Shown here one piece after another: positions 25,908-34,640 of a DNA stretch of 64,000 bases. Every line of letters begins with the position of its first letter. Position 1 is the stretch's first letter. This DNA comes from Parvularcula sp039818345 (GTDB taxonomy: Bacteria > Pseudomonadota > Alphaproteobacteria > Caulobacterales > Parvularculaceae), in assembly GCA_039818345.1 (NCBI GenBank), contig JBCBUC010000012.1, forward strand, positions 26,888 to 90,887. The letters are read 5' to 3'. Below the pieces are notes generated by a model. The model did not search any database and was not told the origin of the DNA. It worked only from the letters and a program-made list of their open reading frames with translations. The translations under genes and the position numbers were made by a program.

Positions 25908-27088
25908 CCCGCACCATTCTTCTGGCTGCTTGCGAGCCATCGGGCGATGCTCTTGGTGCATCCTTGATGGCTGCCTTGAACACGCTATCTCCTGGGATAC
26001 GCTTCATCGGCGGCGGCGGCCCCCTGATGGCCAAGCAGGGTTTAGAGAACCCGCTTGATACAGATCAATTAGCGGTCATGGGGCCTGCTGATGCGTTGGC
26101 GGCCATCCCTAAAGCCTTAGGTTTGGCATCGTCCCTCGCTAAACTAGCGCGCGACGAACAGCCCGATGCGGCAGTCTTGGTGGACAGCTGGGTTTTTTCC
26201 AAGCTGCTGGCGGGGAAGATCAAGAAAAAAGCGCCCGAGACAAAACTGATAAAGCTCGGTGTGCCCCAGGTTTGGGCCTCACGACCGCAGCGCGCAGCCG
26301 TGGCGTCGGAGCTTTTCGATCTTCTTTTGTGCTTGTTACCATTCGAGCCCAAACACTTTACTGAGCTCGGCGGAAACGCCGTCTTTGTCGGCAACCCAAA
26401 CTATCAGTTAGCGTCCTCGACGCCGCGCTCCGGCCCGGCGTTCCGGGCTAAGCACGAGATTGGCGATGCACCGCTTCTTCTTCTCTTGCCTGGCAGCCGC
26501 ACCGGAGAAGTGAAGCGGCTGCTGCCAGTTTTCGAGGCGACATTGGAAGATCTCGCTGCCCGTGTACCGGGTTTGCGTATCGCGGTGATCGCCGCTCCTG
26601 CCGTTGAAGAGCGGGTACGAACAGCAGTGGAGACGTGGGGCGGTCAGCCGCTGATTGTTCCGCCCGATGAGCGCTTTCATGCCTTTGATGCGGGAGATGT
26701 TGCCCTTGCTGCATCGGGGACTGTCACGACGGAGCTCGCTTTAGCCGGTACACCGATGGTTGTGACCTATAAGGTCGCGCCACTTGCTGCGTTTTATGCC
26801 AAGCGAGTGATCACGACGCCTTTTGTCACTATTCTGAATATTATGGCAGGGGAGGCAGTGATCCCTGAGCGGATTCAACAAGAATGCATGCCTTCACAAT
26901 TAAGCGCCGATATCATTCGTCTCTTCCAGGACGATGACGCCAGGCGGCGTCAGATATCGGCATTTCGGCGCATGTTGCCGAGTTTGATTGGCTCGCACGA
27001 TGCGGCCGAACGAGCGGCTCAAGAGATCCTGACCTTAGTCGACGGCGAAAATTGCGGCGACCTCAACGGCAGCACCGCGGGGCAGTGA
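25904..27088 (+). CDS. lpxB: Lipid-A-disaccharide synthase
   Basis: Joins lipid X to UDP-diacylglucosamine to form the lipid A disaccharide at the inner membrane face. The 394-residue GT-B glycosyltransferase begins ILLAACEPSGDALGASLM and includes GVPQVWASRPQR (commonly YVSPSVWAW-like), LLLLPGSRTGEVKRLLP and ALAASGTVTTELALAGTPMVV. Start is TTG at 25904, overlapping the lpxI stop (TTGA). Its last 54 bp overlap, on the opposite strand, the end of ridA. Confidence 0.95.
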   Translation: MTRTILLAACEPSGDALGASLMAALNTLSPGIRFIGGGGPLMAKQGLENPLDTDQLAVMGPADALAAIPKALGLASSLAKLARDEQPDAAVLVDSWVFSKLLAGKIKKKAPETKLIKLGVPQVWASRPQRAAVASELFDLLLCLLPFEPKHFTELGGNAVFVGNPNYQLASSTPRSGPAFRAKHEIGDAPLLLLLPGSRTGEVKRLLPVFEATLEDLAARVPGLRIAVIAAPAVEERVRTAVETWGGQPLIVPPDERFHAFDAGDVALAASGTVTTELALAGTPMVVTYKVAPLAAFYAKRVITTPFVTILNIMAGEAVIPERIQQECMPSQLSADIIRLFQDDDARRRQISAFRRMLPSLIGSHDAAERAAQEILTLVDGENCGDLNGSTAGQ

Positions 27089-27496
27089 AGGTGAGCCCAC
27101 CGCGGCGCGGGCGTGGCGTCCGCGATCGGCGAACAGATCTTCCATCAAGTTCGATGCGCCGTTGATCACCTCCGGATGATCAGTGAATTGAGGCGTACAG
27201 GCAACAAATCCTTCGAGTTTGATGCAGCATTGCGCGCGACCAAGATCGCCGCCCAGCGCGTGCTTAAGTTGCGAAACGATCATCACGCCGCAGGCTTCGG
27301 CGGCCATCGCACCTTCTTCAGTGGTCAACGTGTCGCCAAGGATGCCCGTGATCAGTTCACCATTGCGAAAAGGGAGCTGCCCGGAAATATAAATCAGCGA
27401 TCCAGCTCGTCGGGAGGGAACATAGCTTGCGATCGGTAAAGCGGGTTCTGGTAGCACCAAGCCTCGTTCTGATAATTTCTGTTCGACCGTGGTCAT
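27035..27496 (-). CDS. RidA family protein (enamine/imine deaminase)
   Basis: A 153-residue YjgF/YER057c/UK114 fold protein, of the longer subfamily. Typical members hydrolyse reactive 2-aminoacrylate-type intermediates; here the substrate is not defined. Visible family features are SLIYISGQLPFRNGE in the first third, GVMIVSQLKHALGG, and the C-terminal GSPSLPRGAAVEVAAIFAVD with the conserved Arg before the last strand. It ends inside the 3' end of lpxB on the opposite strand. It is the last gene of a dinB-arsC-like-ridA minus-strand row with small gaps. Confidence 0.85.
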   Translation of the reverse strand: MTTVEQKLSERGLVLPEPALPIASYVPSRRAGSLIYISGQLPFRNGELITGILGDTLTTEEGAMAAEACGVMIVSQLKHALGGDLGRAQCCIKLEGFVACTPQFTDHPEVINGASNLMEDLFADRGRHARAAVGSPSLPRGAAVEVAAIFAVD

Positions 27497-27526
27497 CGTT
27501 CCTTGTCCTCCCTGTTGGCGTGCTGA

Positions 27527-27865
27527 CTAGGCGCCAAGAAGCGCTGCCTGCACGTCCTTTGACCATCCCGCATAGACCGTTTCATCCATTTCGATAACAG
27601 GCCTTTTGATCAGTGTTGGATGCAATTGCAGCAACGAGACGGGATCTTTTTGTCGCTCGAGCTCGGTCAGGTTGCGCCAGGTCGTCGATCGCTTGTTGAT
27701 CAACAAGTCTTCACCGACGGCTTCAAGCCATTGCGGGACCAAGTTCGAAAGATCTGCTTCATTGCGAATGTCGACGAAGACTGGGGCGAGTCCCGCCGCG
27801 TTCAACGCTTTCATTGCCTTCTTGCACGTATCGCAATTTTTGAGGCCAGTGAGGGTGAGGGTCAT
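27527..27865 (-). CDS. ArsC/Spx-family reductase
   Basis: A 112-residue thioredoxin-fold protein. The N-terminal MTLTLTGLKNCDTCKKAMKAL holds a CxxC pair (Asn-Cys-Asp-Thr-Cys-Lys), and the C-terminal NLLPTLIKRPVI-like block (LHPTLIKRPVIEMDETVYAGW) is the ArsC/Spx signature. This is closer to the YffB/MgsR branch than to true arsenate reductases, since no ars genes are near. The ATG at 27865 has AAGGAC upstream. It begins 19 bp after dinB stops and lies 30 bp before ridA. Confidence 0.85.
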   Translation of the reverse strand: MTLTLTGLKNCDTCKKAMKALNAAGLAPVFVDIRNEADLSNLVPQWLEAVGEDLLINKRSTTWRNLTELERQKDPVSLLQLHPTLIKRPVIEMDETVYAGWSKDVQAALLGA

Positions 27866-27884
27866 GTTCGTCCTTTTGGGCAGT

Positions 27885-29156
27885 TCAGCGTTTTGTTGTC
27901 CGGCGATCACGCATGGTGCCAATCACGTCTTTCCCGAACTTGTTGCGTAAGCTTGCAACAGCGTCTTCTCTCTGACGGACCCGTTCATGATCCTCTGGAT
28001 AAGCCAAGTCTGCCCGTGCTTCCTCATCGGTGACAAGGTCAGAAATCCCCACACCGATGAGCCGGTAGGACGTGTGCGGTGCACGCTTTTGTTCTTCGGC
28101 TAACAAGGCCTTGGCCTCATCAAACAAAACCGTCGCAAGATTGGTCGCTACCCCTAAGGTCCGGCGGCGGGTAAGGCTCTTGAATTGTGCCGATTTGAGC
28201 TTGAGCGTCACCACGAGCCCGGCGAGGCCCTTGTCTTTGGCGCGTGATGATACTTTTTGCGCCATCGCGTAGAGGCGGTCTTCGAGCGTTCGCCGATCCA
28301 TTGTGTCTTGCGCAAAGGTGGTTTCTCCGGAGACGGACTTGGTCTCGCGATCGAGGCGCACCGGCCTTGGGTCTTTTCCCATCGCTCGTGCATGAAGCCA
28401 AAGGCCGTGTTCGCCGAAGCGTTCAGTCACCGAACGAAGACCGAGTTTCTGGACATCTCCAATCGTTCGTACACCTTCCTTTTCCAGCTTGGCAGCAAAC
28501 GAAGCGCCGACACCGAAAATTTTCCGCACGGGAAGTTTGGCCAAAAATTCTAAGGTCTCGGCCTCACCGATGATGGCAAAGCCCCTTGGTTTATCGAGGT
28601 CGGAGGCAAGCTTCGCGAGGGATTTGTTATGGCTAAGGCCAATCGAAACGGTGATCCCGACCTCCGCCTCGATGCGGCGTTGGAACTTGACCAAGGTGGA
28701 GGCGGGCAGGGAACCATGCAGCCTCTCCGTGCCTGAAAGATCGAGGAAGGCTTCATCAATAGACACCGGTTCAACAAGCGGTGTCAGGTCTTGCATCGCC
28801 GACCGAACTTTTTTCGACGCTTCGCTATAGGCATCGTATCGCGGCTTCACCACGACAGCTTGCGGGCAAAGCCTTTTCGCCTTGAACATCGGCATAGCGG
28901 ATCGGACACCATAGGTCCTTGCGATGTAGCAGGCCGCGGACACGACGCCCCGCTGGCCACCGCCAACGACAACCGGCTGATGCTCAAGGCTGGGATCGTC
29001 GCGTTTCTCGACAGCGGCGAAAAAAGCGTCGCAATCAACATGCGCAATCGCGAGCGTTGATAACTCAGGATGCTCTAAGCGACGAAAACCAGCACACCCG
29101 GGATCTTCGCATGATGTGTGCAACGCACCACAACCGAGGCAAAGTCCACCCGTCAA
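27885..29156 (-). CDS. dinB: DNA polymerase IV (Y-family) with N-terminal cysteine extension
   Basis: Error-prone translesion polymerase. The 423-residue product has catalytic Asp41 (AHVDCDAFFAAVE) and the Asp134-Glu135 pair (VSIDEAFLDL), the little-finger domain after ~residue 290, and a C-terminal tail. In front of the polymerase are about 30 residues with Cys6, Cys9, Cys16 and Cys21, a possible zinc knuckle seen in many alphaproteobacterial DinB proteins. The start is inferred as TTG at 29156; no ATG is available before the catalytic core. It is divergent from divK. Confidence 0.93.
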   Translation of the reverse strand: MTGGLCLGCGALHTSCEDPGCAGFRRLEHPELSTLAIAHVDCDAFFAAVEKRDDPSLEHQPVVVGGGQRGVVSAACYIARTYGVRSAMPMFKAKRLCPQAVVVKPRYDAYSEASKKVRSAMQDLTPLVEPVSIDEAFLDLSGTERLHGSLPASTLVKFQRRIEAEVGITVSIGLSHNKSLAKLASDLDKPRGFAIIGEAETLEFLAKLPVRKIFGVGASFAAKLEKEGVRTIGDVQKLGLRSVTERFGEHGLWLHARAMGKDPRPVRLDRETKSVSGETTFAQDTMDRRTLEDRLYAMAQKVSSRAKDKGLAGLVVTLKLKSAQFKSLTRRRTLGVATNLATVLFDEAKALLAEEQKRAPHTSYRLIGVGISDLVTDEEARADLAYPEDHERVRQREDAVASLRNKFGKDVIGTMRDRRTTKR

Positions 29157-29245
29157 ACTGGCATTCCCGTCAACCTGTGATTAAGCCCCGACAACTTAAG
29201 CCGGAGGGAATTGAGGGCTCTTAGAGACGTGCCCTTAATCTTAAA

Positions 29246-29276
29246 GCGGGTTCTAGCCGTCCTCGGCGGACCCCGC
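29246..29276 (+). promoter_or_regulatory. Imperfect hairpin in the divK leader
   Basis: GCGGGT (29246-29251) can pair with ACCCCGC (29270-29276, one bulge) and encloses GCCG/CGGC (29256-29259 with 29264-29267). It ends 19 bp before the divK ATG. The dinB-divK gap is 139 bp and has several TTAA half-sites, but none with the 7-bp spacing of a full CtrA box. Confidence 0.3.
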
Positions 29277-29295
29277 AAACCGATGGATACGGGCC

Positions 29296-29670
29296 ATGAA
29301 CGCAGCCGCAAAGACCATATTGGTGGTCGAGGACAATGAGCTGAATATGAAGCTCTTCCACGACCTGCTTGAAGTTCAGGGCTATGGAATTTTGCAGTCG
29401 GACAATGGCGACGACGCCTTTCGGCTCGCCTTAGAGCATATTCCTGACCTCATCTTGATGGACATTCAGCTGCCCGAACGCTCGGGCACTGAGGTGGCGC
29501 GGCAAATGAAATCAGAGCCGAAACTGGCGGATGTTCCGATTATCGCGATCACCGCTTTCGCAATGAAAGATGACGAAGAGCGGATTCGGGCCTCAGGATG
29601 TGATGATTATCTCGCAAAACCGATCTCCGTCACCGAGTTCCTTGAGAAAGTGAAAAGGTATTTGACCTAA
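29296..29670 (+). CDS. divK: Single-domain response regulator DivK
   Basis: Cell-fate/cell-cycle receiver that, in Caulobacter, is phosphorylated by DivJ and dephosphorylated by PleC and feeds into CtrA control. The 124-residue protein is a bare REC domain with acidic pocket Glu12-Asp13, phospho-acceptor Asp56 (LILMDIQLPERSG), Thr86 and Lys108 (CDDYLAKPIS). The sequence and its position directly before pleD (36-bp gap) match the DivK-PleD pair of alphaproteobacteria. Confidence 0.92.
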   Translation: MNAAAKTILVVEDNELNMKLFHDLLEVQGYGILQSDNGDDAFRLALEHIPDLILMDIQLPERSGTEVARQMKSEPKLADVPIIAITAFAMKDDEERIRASGCDDYLAKPISVTEFLEKVKRYLT

Positions 29671-29706
29671 TCCATTCCTTGCGAGACCGCTTGCAAGGAA
29701 CAAATT

Positions 29707-31074
29707 ATGACCGCGCGGGTCCTGGTTGTTGATGATCTCGAGCCGAATGTGAAGCTTCTGGAAGCGAAGCTGCGCGCGGAATACTTTGAGGTCCTCACGG
29801 CACTATCCGGTCAAGAAGCGATTGAAATCGCTGAAGAACAGCAGCCTGATATCATTCTACTCGATGTCATGATGCCGGGCCTAGATGGCTTTGAGACCTG
29901 TCAGCGATTAAAGGGTAATGACGCGACTTGGCACATCCCGGTGGTGATGGTGACGGCGCTGGATCAACAAGCGGACCGCATTGCCGGTTTGAACGCTGGG
30001 GCCGATGATTTTCTCACCAAGCCGGTTCAGGACATTGCGCTTTTTTCTCGGGTCAGAAGTCTGACGCGGTTCAAACAAATGACCGATGAGCTGCGCCATC
30101 GCCACCAGGCGGGTGCGCGGATGGGTGTGCTCAGCAAAGTCGATCTGACCCAGTACGATTCGAAACAGGCGACGATCTTGGCCGTGACCGACCGGCCATC
30201 GATTCCAGAACTCGAAAACGGTTCCGAGCATATGCCAAGCCAGTGCTCTGTGATCTATGAAAGCGATGGCCGCGTTGCGCTCGAAGCTCTTCGCCGGGGT
30301 GAACCAGATCTTGTGCTGATTGATCTTGGTTTGACGACCTATGATCCGCTTCGGCTGTGCTCGGCGATTCGCGCTTTTGACATGACAAGGCTCGCCCCGT
30401 TGCTGGCGATCGCTGGCCCTGAAGAGACGCGGCTCGTTGTCCGGGCCCTCGATCTTGGTGTGTCTGACTATCTGATGAAGCCGATCGATCCGCAGGAATT
30501 GGCGGCTCGCGTGCGGACCCAAATTCGCCGTATGCGGTATATTGAGCATCTGCGTGCATCGTTTGACGAGACGCTCGAGCTCGCGATCACGGACCAACTG
30601 ACGGGCCTTTACAATCGCCGCTTTTTGGCCACGCAAGGCCCAAAACTGCTCGATGATGCGCGTAGCGATGATGATGACCTGACTTGCCTGATGCTCGACA
30701 TCGACTTTTTCAAGAAGGTCAATGACACCTATGGGCACGATGCTGGTGATCAGGTGCTGAGGGACATCTCGGCGCGGCTAACCGTGTCCATCCGCGGTGC
30801 CGATCTTGCCTGCCGGACAGGAGGCGAGGAATTCGCGATTTTGATGCCGAAGACGCCGCGCGAAGCAGGTCATTCGATTGCGGAGCGTCTCCGCCAAGCT
30901 GTTGAGGCGAAACCGGTGACGCTCCCCAGCGGCGAAGACGTTAACGTGACGATTTCGATTGGTGTCTCGACCTTTGGGATCACGGATTCACTAGCTGCGC
31001 TTCTGAAGCGTGCGGACGAAGCGCTCTATAAAGCAAAGCAATCAGGTCGCAATCGCGTCACCGAGGCTGCATAA
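29707..31074 (+). CDS. pleD: Diguanylate cyclase response regulator PleD
   Basis: Makes cyclic di-GMP when phosphorylated. The 455 residues hold a REC domain with phospho-acceptor Asp53, a second REC-like adaptor (~155-275), and a GGDEF domain with active site GGEEF at 372-376. An RxxD inhibitory site (Arg363-Asp366) lies five residues ahead, so product feedback should work as in Caulobacter PleD. It is co-transcribed with divK. Its stop codon overlaps the glnA terminator coming from the other strand. Confidence 0.95.
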   Translation: MTARVLVVDDLEPNVKLLEAKLRAEYFEVLTALSGQEAIEIAEEQQPDIILLDVMMPGLDGFETCQRLKGNDATWHIPVVMVTALDQQADRIAGLNAGADDFLTKPVQDIALFSRVRSLTRFKQMTDELRHRHQAGARMGVLSKVDLTQYDSKQATILAVTDRPSIPELENGSEHMPSQCSVIYESDGRVALEALRRGEPDLVLIDLGLTTYDPLRLCSAIRAFDMTRLAPLLAIAGPEETRLVVRALDLGVSDYLMKPIDPQELAARVRTQIRRMRYIEHLRASFDETLELAITDQLTGLYNRRFLATQGPKLLDDARSDDDDLTCLMLDIDFFKKVNDTYGHDAGDQVLRDISARLTVSIRGADLACRTGGEEFAILMPKTPREAGHSIAERLRQAVEAKPVTLPSGEDVNVTISIGVSTFGITDSLAALLKRADEALYKAKQSGRNRVTEAA

Positions 31075-31106
31075 AAAACCCGCCAGAAGCGATGCTTCTA
31101 GCGGGT
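31073..31106 (-). terminator. Terminator of glnA
   Basis: Two arms, ACCCGC-C-AGAAGC (31078-31090) and GCTTCT-A-GCGGGT (31094-31106), form a 12-bp stem with one mismatch and a 3-nt loop. Read on the minus strand it ends in six T residues (31078-31073), the form of an intrinsic terminator for glnA. The T-run reaches into the pleD stop codon. Confidence 0.88.
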
Positions 31107-31130
31107 CGGCTTATTGCTATCAGCGAAGCC

Positions 31131-32537
31131 TTAGCTGCTGTAATACATATCAAATTCGACAGGGTGAGGTGTCTGGTTATAACGCGAGACTTCTTCTTCC
31201 TTGAGCTCGATGTAACCGTTGATTTGGTCGTCGTTCAGGACGCCGCCCTTGGTCAAGAAGCCGCGGTCCTTGTCGAGGGCTTCCAATGACATCTCGAGCG
31301 AGCTGCTGACCGTTGGGACATCGCTCAGCTCCGCCTCGGACATCTCATAGAGATCATCTTCCATCGGATCACCGGGGTGGATCTTGTTCTCGATACCATC
31401 AAGACCAGCCATCAGGAGCGCCGTGAACGTCAGATACGGATTACCCGCTGCATCGGGGAACCGTGTCTCGATCCGCTTCGCTTTCGGTGAGTTGACCCAC
31501 GGAATACGGACGGATGCGGAGCGATTCCGCGATGAGTAAGCGAGGATCACTGGCGCTTCGAAGCCGGGGATCAAACGCTTATAGCTATTCGTTGTGGAGT
31601 TAGCGAAGGCGTTGATGGCGCGGGCATGTTTGATGATGCCGCCGATGTAATAGAGGCAAGTCTCGCTGAGACCGACATAACCGTCGCCGGAGAAGATCGT
31701 GTTGTCGCCCTTCCAGATCGACTGGTGGACGTGCATCCCTGAGCCGTTGTCGTTAAAGACCGGCTTGGGCATGAAGGTCGCCGTTTTGCCAAAGCTATCA
31801 GCAACCTGCTGAACCACATATTTGTAGATTTGCATTTGGTCGGCGATTTTCGTCAGTGTGTTGAACTTGATACCAAGCTCATGCTGCGAAGGAGCCACCT
31901 CGTGGTGATGCTTTTCCGTCTCAAGACCCATCTCGGTCATATAGGCTAGCATTTCAGAACGCATGTCCTGCTCGCTGTCGACTGGCGGGACGGGGAAATA
32001 GCCGCCCTTGGCCCGTGGGCGGTGGCCAAGGTTTCCGCCTTCCATCGGTGTGTCCATGTTGTAGGGGCCTTCACCGCTATCAATGGAGAACCCGATATTG
32101 TCTTGGCTCGTTGAAATCAGAACATCTTCGAAGACGAAGAACTCTGCTTCCGGACCAAAGAACGCTGTGTCGCCGATTCCGGAGCTTTTGAGGTAAGCTT
32201 CCGCTGCCTTGGCCGTCGAACGCGGGTCCCGATTGTAAGGTGACATGTCCTCAGGCTCGAGGATATCGCAGGTGATCGAAAGCGTGCGCGCCTGGAAGAA
32301 GGGGTCGATGATGGCCGTTTCAGTGTCCGGCATTAGCACCATGTCGCTCTCATTGATGGGCTTCCACCCAGCAATGGACGAACCGTCAAACATTGAGCCG
32401 CTTTCAAAGAAGCCTTCGTCGATCTGGCTTTGGTCAAAGGTGACGTGCTGCCATTTCCCGCGCGTATCAGTGAACCGGAGGTCGACATATTGAATGTCGT
32501 CGTCCTTGATCATTTTGAGGACGTTTTCAGCGGACAT
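31131..32537 (-). CDS. glnA: Glutamine synthetase type I
   Basis: ATP-dependent ammonia assimilation into glutamine. From the ATG at 32537 (GGAGAGAAG upstream) the product is 468 residues, the normal GSI length; a longer open frame upstream lacks support. Blocks visible are FDGSSIAGWKPINESDMVL, the metal/glutamate site region NDNGSGMHVHQSIWKG, and the adenylylation loop EDDLYEMSEAELSDVP with its Tyr. The gene is preceded by plsY rather than by glnB (PII), which is the usual alphaproteobacterial partner. Confidence 0.96.
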   Translation of the reverse strand: MSAENVLKMIKDDDIQYVDLRFTDTRGKWQHVTFDQSQIDEGFFESGSMFDGSSIAGWKPINESDMVLMPDTETAIIDPFFQARTLSITCDILEPEDMSPYNRDPRSTAKAAEAYLKSSGIGDTAFFGPEAEFFVFEDVLISTSQDNIGFSIDSGEGPYNMDTPMEGGNLGHRPRAKGGYFPVPPVDSEQDMRSEMLAYMTEMGLETEKHHHEVAPSQHELGIKFNTLTKIADQMQIYKYVVQQVADSFGKTATFMPKPVFNDNGSGMHVHQSIWKGDNTIFSGDGYVGLSETCLYYIGGIIKHARAINAFANSTTNSYKRLIPGFEAPVILAYSSRNRSASVRIPWVNSPKAKRIETRFPDAAGNPYLTFTALLMAGLDGIENKIHPGDPMEDDLYEMSEAELSDVPTVSSSLEMSLEALDKDRGFLTKGGVLNDDQINGYIELKEEEVSRYNQTPHPVEFDMYYSS

Positions 32538-32647
32538 GGAGCTTCTCTCCTTCTGTGGCGTTTGGTGCGCCGCACATGAGGGCAGGTTAGCCCATGACGC
32601 AAGACGAAACATGCTTTTGGCTGAATGCTGCGCCAAAATACAGCGTT

Positions 32648-33238
32648 TTAGCGGTTTCCGATTTTTGGTTCGCTACCGTCTAACAGTCGCGCAATGTTCT
32701 GCTGATGCCGAAAGACGATCAACACGGTCATGAAACTGACCGCTGAAAACAGGACATATTTGCCTGCGACGAGAAACGCGATGGGCGTGACAATCGCTGC
32801 GACCAGTGCCGCCAGTGACGAATAGCGAAGGGTCAAAGCCACCCCGAGCCAACAAATCGCTGCCACGACTAAACCGATCGGCCAGAGAGCGAGCAGGGTG
32901 CCGAAATAGGTGGCCACCCCCTTGCCGCCTTTGAAACCCAAAAAGACCGGGAAGAGATGCCCAAGAAAGGCCAGTGCCCCGGCTAGGGCCATGGCCGCGG
33001 TTTGGCCGTCCGTCAGGAGCATGGCCGCGACCACCGCGATGGCGCCCTTGCCGCTGTCGAGCAGGAACGTCGCCGCGGCGAGGTCCTTGCGTCCTGTTCG
33101 GAGAACATTGGTGGCGCCAATATTGCCTGAGCCGATGCTGCGGATATCACCAAGACCAGCCATCCGTACAAGGACGAGGCCAAAGGGAATAGAGCCAAGC
33201 AGGTAAGAAAGAACGGCGACGAGGAGCAGAATGATCAT
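32648..33238 (-). CDS. plsY: Acyl-phosphate:glycerol-3-phosphate acyltransferase
   Basis: First acylation of glycerol 3-phosphate in phospholipid synthesis. The 196-residue protein has about five membrane helices and the three family motifs: SGNIGATNVLRTGRK, KGGKGVATYFG and the C-terminal FRHQQNIARLLDGSE. It overlaps pyrB by 4 bp (ATGA). With ruvX and pyrB it makes a minus-strand operon; glnA follows 111 bp later. Confidence 0.95.
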   Translation of the reverse strand: MIILLLVAVLSYLLGSIPFGLVLVRMAGLGDIRSIGSGNIGATNVLRTGRKDLAAATFLLDSGKGAIAVVAAMLLTDGQTAAMALAGALAFLGHLFPVFLGFKGGKGVATYFGTLLALWPIGLVVAAICWLGVALTLRYSSLAALVAAIVTPIAFLVAGKYVLFSAVSFMTVLIVFRHQQNIARLLDGSEPKIGNR

Positions 33239-34173
33239 GGCGCGGCTGTGAACTCCAAGACGGCCATGCGGGTGGGGACGCCCATCGCCACTTGTTTTAA
33301 TATCAAGGACCGTGCCGGGTCATCAGCAATCTCGTTGTCGATTTCGACCCCGCGGTTCATCGGTCCGGGATGCATCACCAGCGCCTCTGGTTTGGCGTAG
33401 GACAGCGTATCCTTTGATAGTCCGTAAGCCGCTCGATAGGAGACAATATCAACAGCGGTATAAGCGCTCACCCGCTCGAGCTGGATTCTCAGTGCCATGA
33501 CGATGTCAGCGTCTTCGAGCGCTTCGCGACTATCGTGGGTGATCGTCGCGACGCCGCTTGGGGCTTGGTTGGGAAGCATGTCGGGCGGGCCGCAATACCT
33601 CACCTCTGCACCAAGCCGCGAGAACAAAGGCGCGCAGGACGCAGCAACGCGGCTATGCACAAGGTCTCCAATGATCGCGATTTTGAGGCCATCGAGCCGA
33701 TCGTTTGCCGACCGGCCGAGGGCTTTGAGGATCGTGGCTGCATCGAGAAGTGCTTGGGTGGGGTGACCGAAAGCGCCCTCACCAGCGTTGATGATTGACG
33801 TCGTAAACCCATGCTCCTCGATCGCTAAACGAGCCGCTTCGATTGTCCCGGTGCCGCTGGCGCGCAGCACCATAAAGTCAGCGCCCTGCGCACAGAGCGT
33901 CAGCACCGTATCGCGCACTGATTCGCCTTTATGGACCGAGGAAGCAGCGACCGGCACGGTGATCACATGGGCGCCCATGCGCATGCCGGCCGTTGCGAAA
34001 CTGAGGCTTGTCCTCGTCGAGTTCTCGTAAAAGAGGTTCACAAGCAGCTGGTCTTTGAGCGGATCGCCCACCGATTGTTTTGCGGCAAGTGCGCTATCGA
34101 TCGCCAAGGAGCCGGTCAAAATCTGCTCGATATCCGAATCGCTGAGCGCGGCAATTCCGGTGAGATGCTTCAT
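33235..34173 (-). CDS. pyrB: Aspartate carbamoyltransferase, catalytic chain
   Basis: Committed step of pyrimidine synthesis. The 312-residue protein carries the carbamoyl phosphate site FYENSTRTSLSF, the block HPTQALLDAATI and the aspartate-binding region VMHPGPMNRGVEID. A partner pyrC is not adjacent, unlike in many relatives where pyrB-pyrC-plsY occurs together; here plsY follows directly with a 4-bp overlap. The start overlaps the stop of ruvX by 4 bp. Confidence 0.96.
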   Translation of the reverse strand: MKHLTGIAALSDSDIEQILTGSLAIDSALAAKQSVGDPLKDQLLVNLFYENSTRTSLSFATAGMRMGAHVITVPVAASSVHKGESVRDTVLTLCAQGADFMVLRASGTGTIEAARLAIEEHGFTTSIINAGEGAFGHPTQALLDAATILKALGRSANDRLDGLKIAIIGDLVHSRVAASCAPLFSRLGAEVRYCGPPDMLPNQAPSGVATITHDSREALEDADIVMALRIQLERVSAYTAVDIVSYRAAYGLSKDTLSYAKPEALVMHPGPMNRGVEIDNEIADDPARSLILKQVAMGVPTRMAVLEFTAAP

Positions 34174-34640
34174 CCGCCAGACCCTCTTCTTAGCTCCGCT
34201 AGCCGTGCAAGGGCGCCTTCGAGAATGAAGCTCGCTGCATGGCTGTCGATCACCGCTGCCCTTTTCGCGCGGGAGACGTCAAGCCCAATCAAGTGCCGCT
34301 CCGCGGCGGCGGTTGAGAGGCGTTCGTCCCAAAGAACGATGGGAAGCTCTGTACGACGGGCAAGGTTTTTGGCGAAGGTCTTGGTCGCTTGGACCTTAGG
34401 CCCATCCGAGCCGTCCATGTTGCGCGGCAATCCAAGAACGTAACCGATCGCACGGCGTTCGCTTGCCATCCGCACGAGTGTTTCAGCGTCTGCCGTGAAC
34501 TTTGAGCGCTTGATTGTCGTCACCGGCGTCGCCAAAGTTTGTCTGGGGTCACAGACAGCAACGCCAATGGTTTTAACACCAAGATCGAGCCCGATCAGGG
34601 TTCCCTCTCGTTCCGTGAACAGGTCGATCGTTGCGGCCAT
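34170..34640 (-). CDS. ruvX: Holliday junction resolvase-like protein RuvX (YqgF)
   Basis: A 156-residue RNase H-fold protein, linked in other bacteria to pre-16S rRNA 5' end processing. It has the first acidic motif LIGLDLGVKTIGVAV, LGLPRNMDGSDGPK and WDERLSTAAAERHL, with DSHAASFILEGAL near the end. The ATG at 34640 is chosen because the family N-terminus begins just there; the open frame continues 477 bp further but the extension is not protein-like and is antisense to the exported peptidase gene. Confidence 0.93.
   Translation of the reverse strand: MAATIDLFTEREGTLIGLDLGVKTIGVAVCDPRQTLATPVTTIKRSKFTADAETLVRMASERRAIGYVLGLPRNMDGSDGPKVQATKTFAKNLARRTELPIVLWDERLSTAAAERHLIGLDVSRAKRAAVIDSHAASFILEGALARLAELRRGSGG

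Noticed and set aside
29157..29295. CtrA boxes upstream of divK
   Set aside because: Several TTAA half-sites occur, but the pairs are spaced 2 or 11 bp apart instead of 7.
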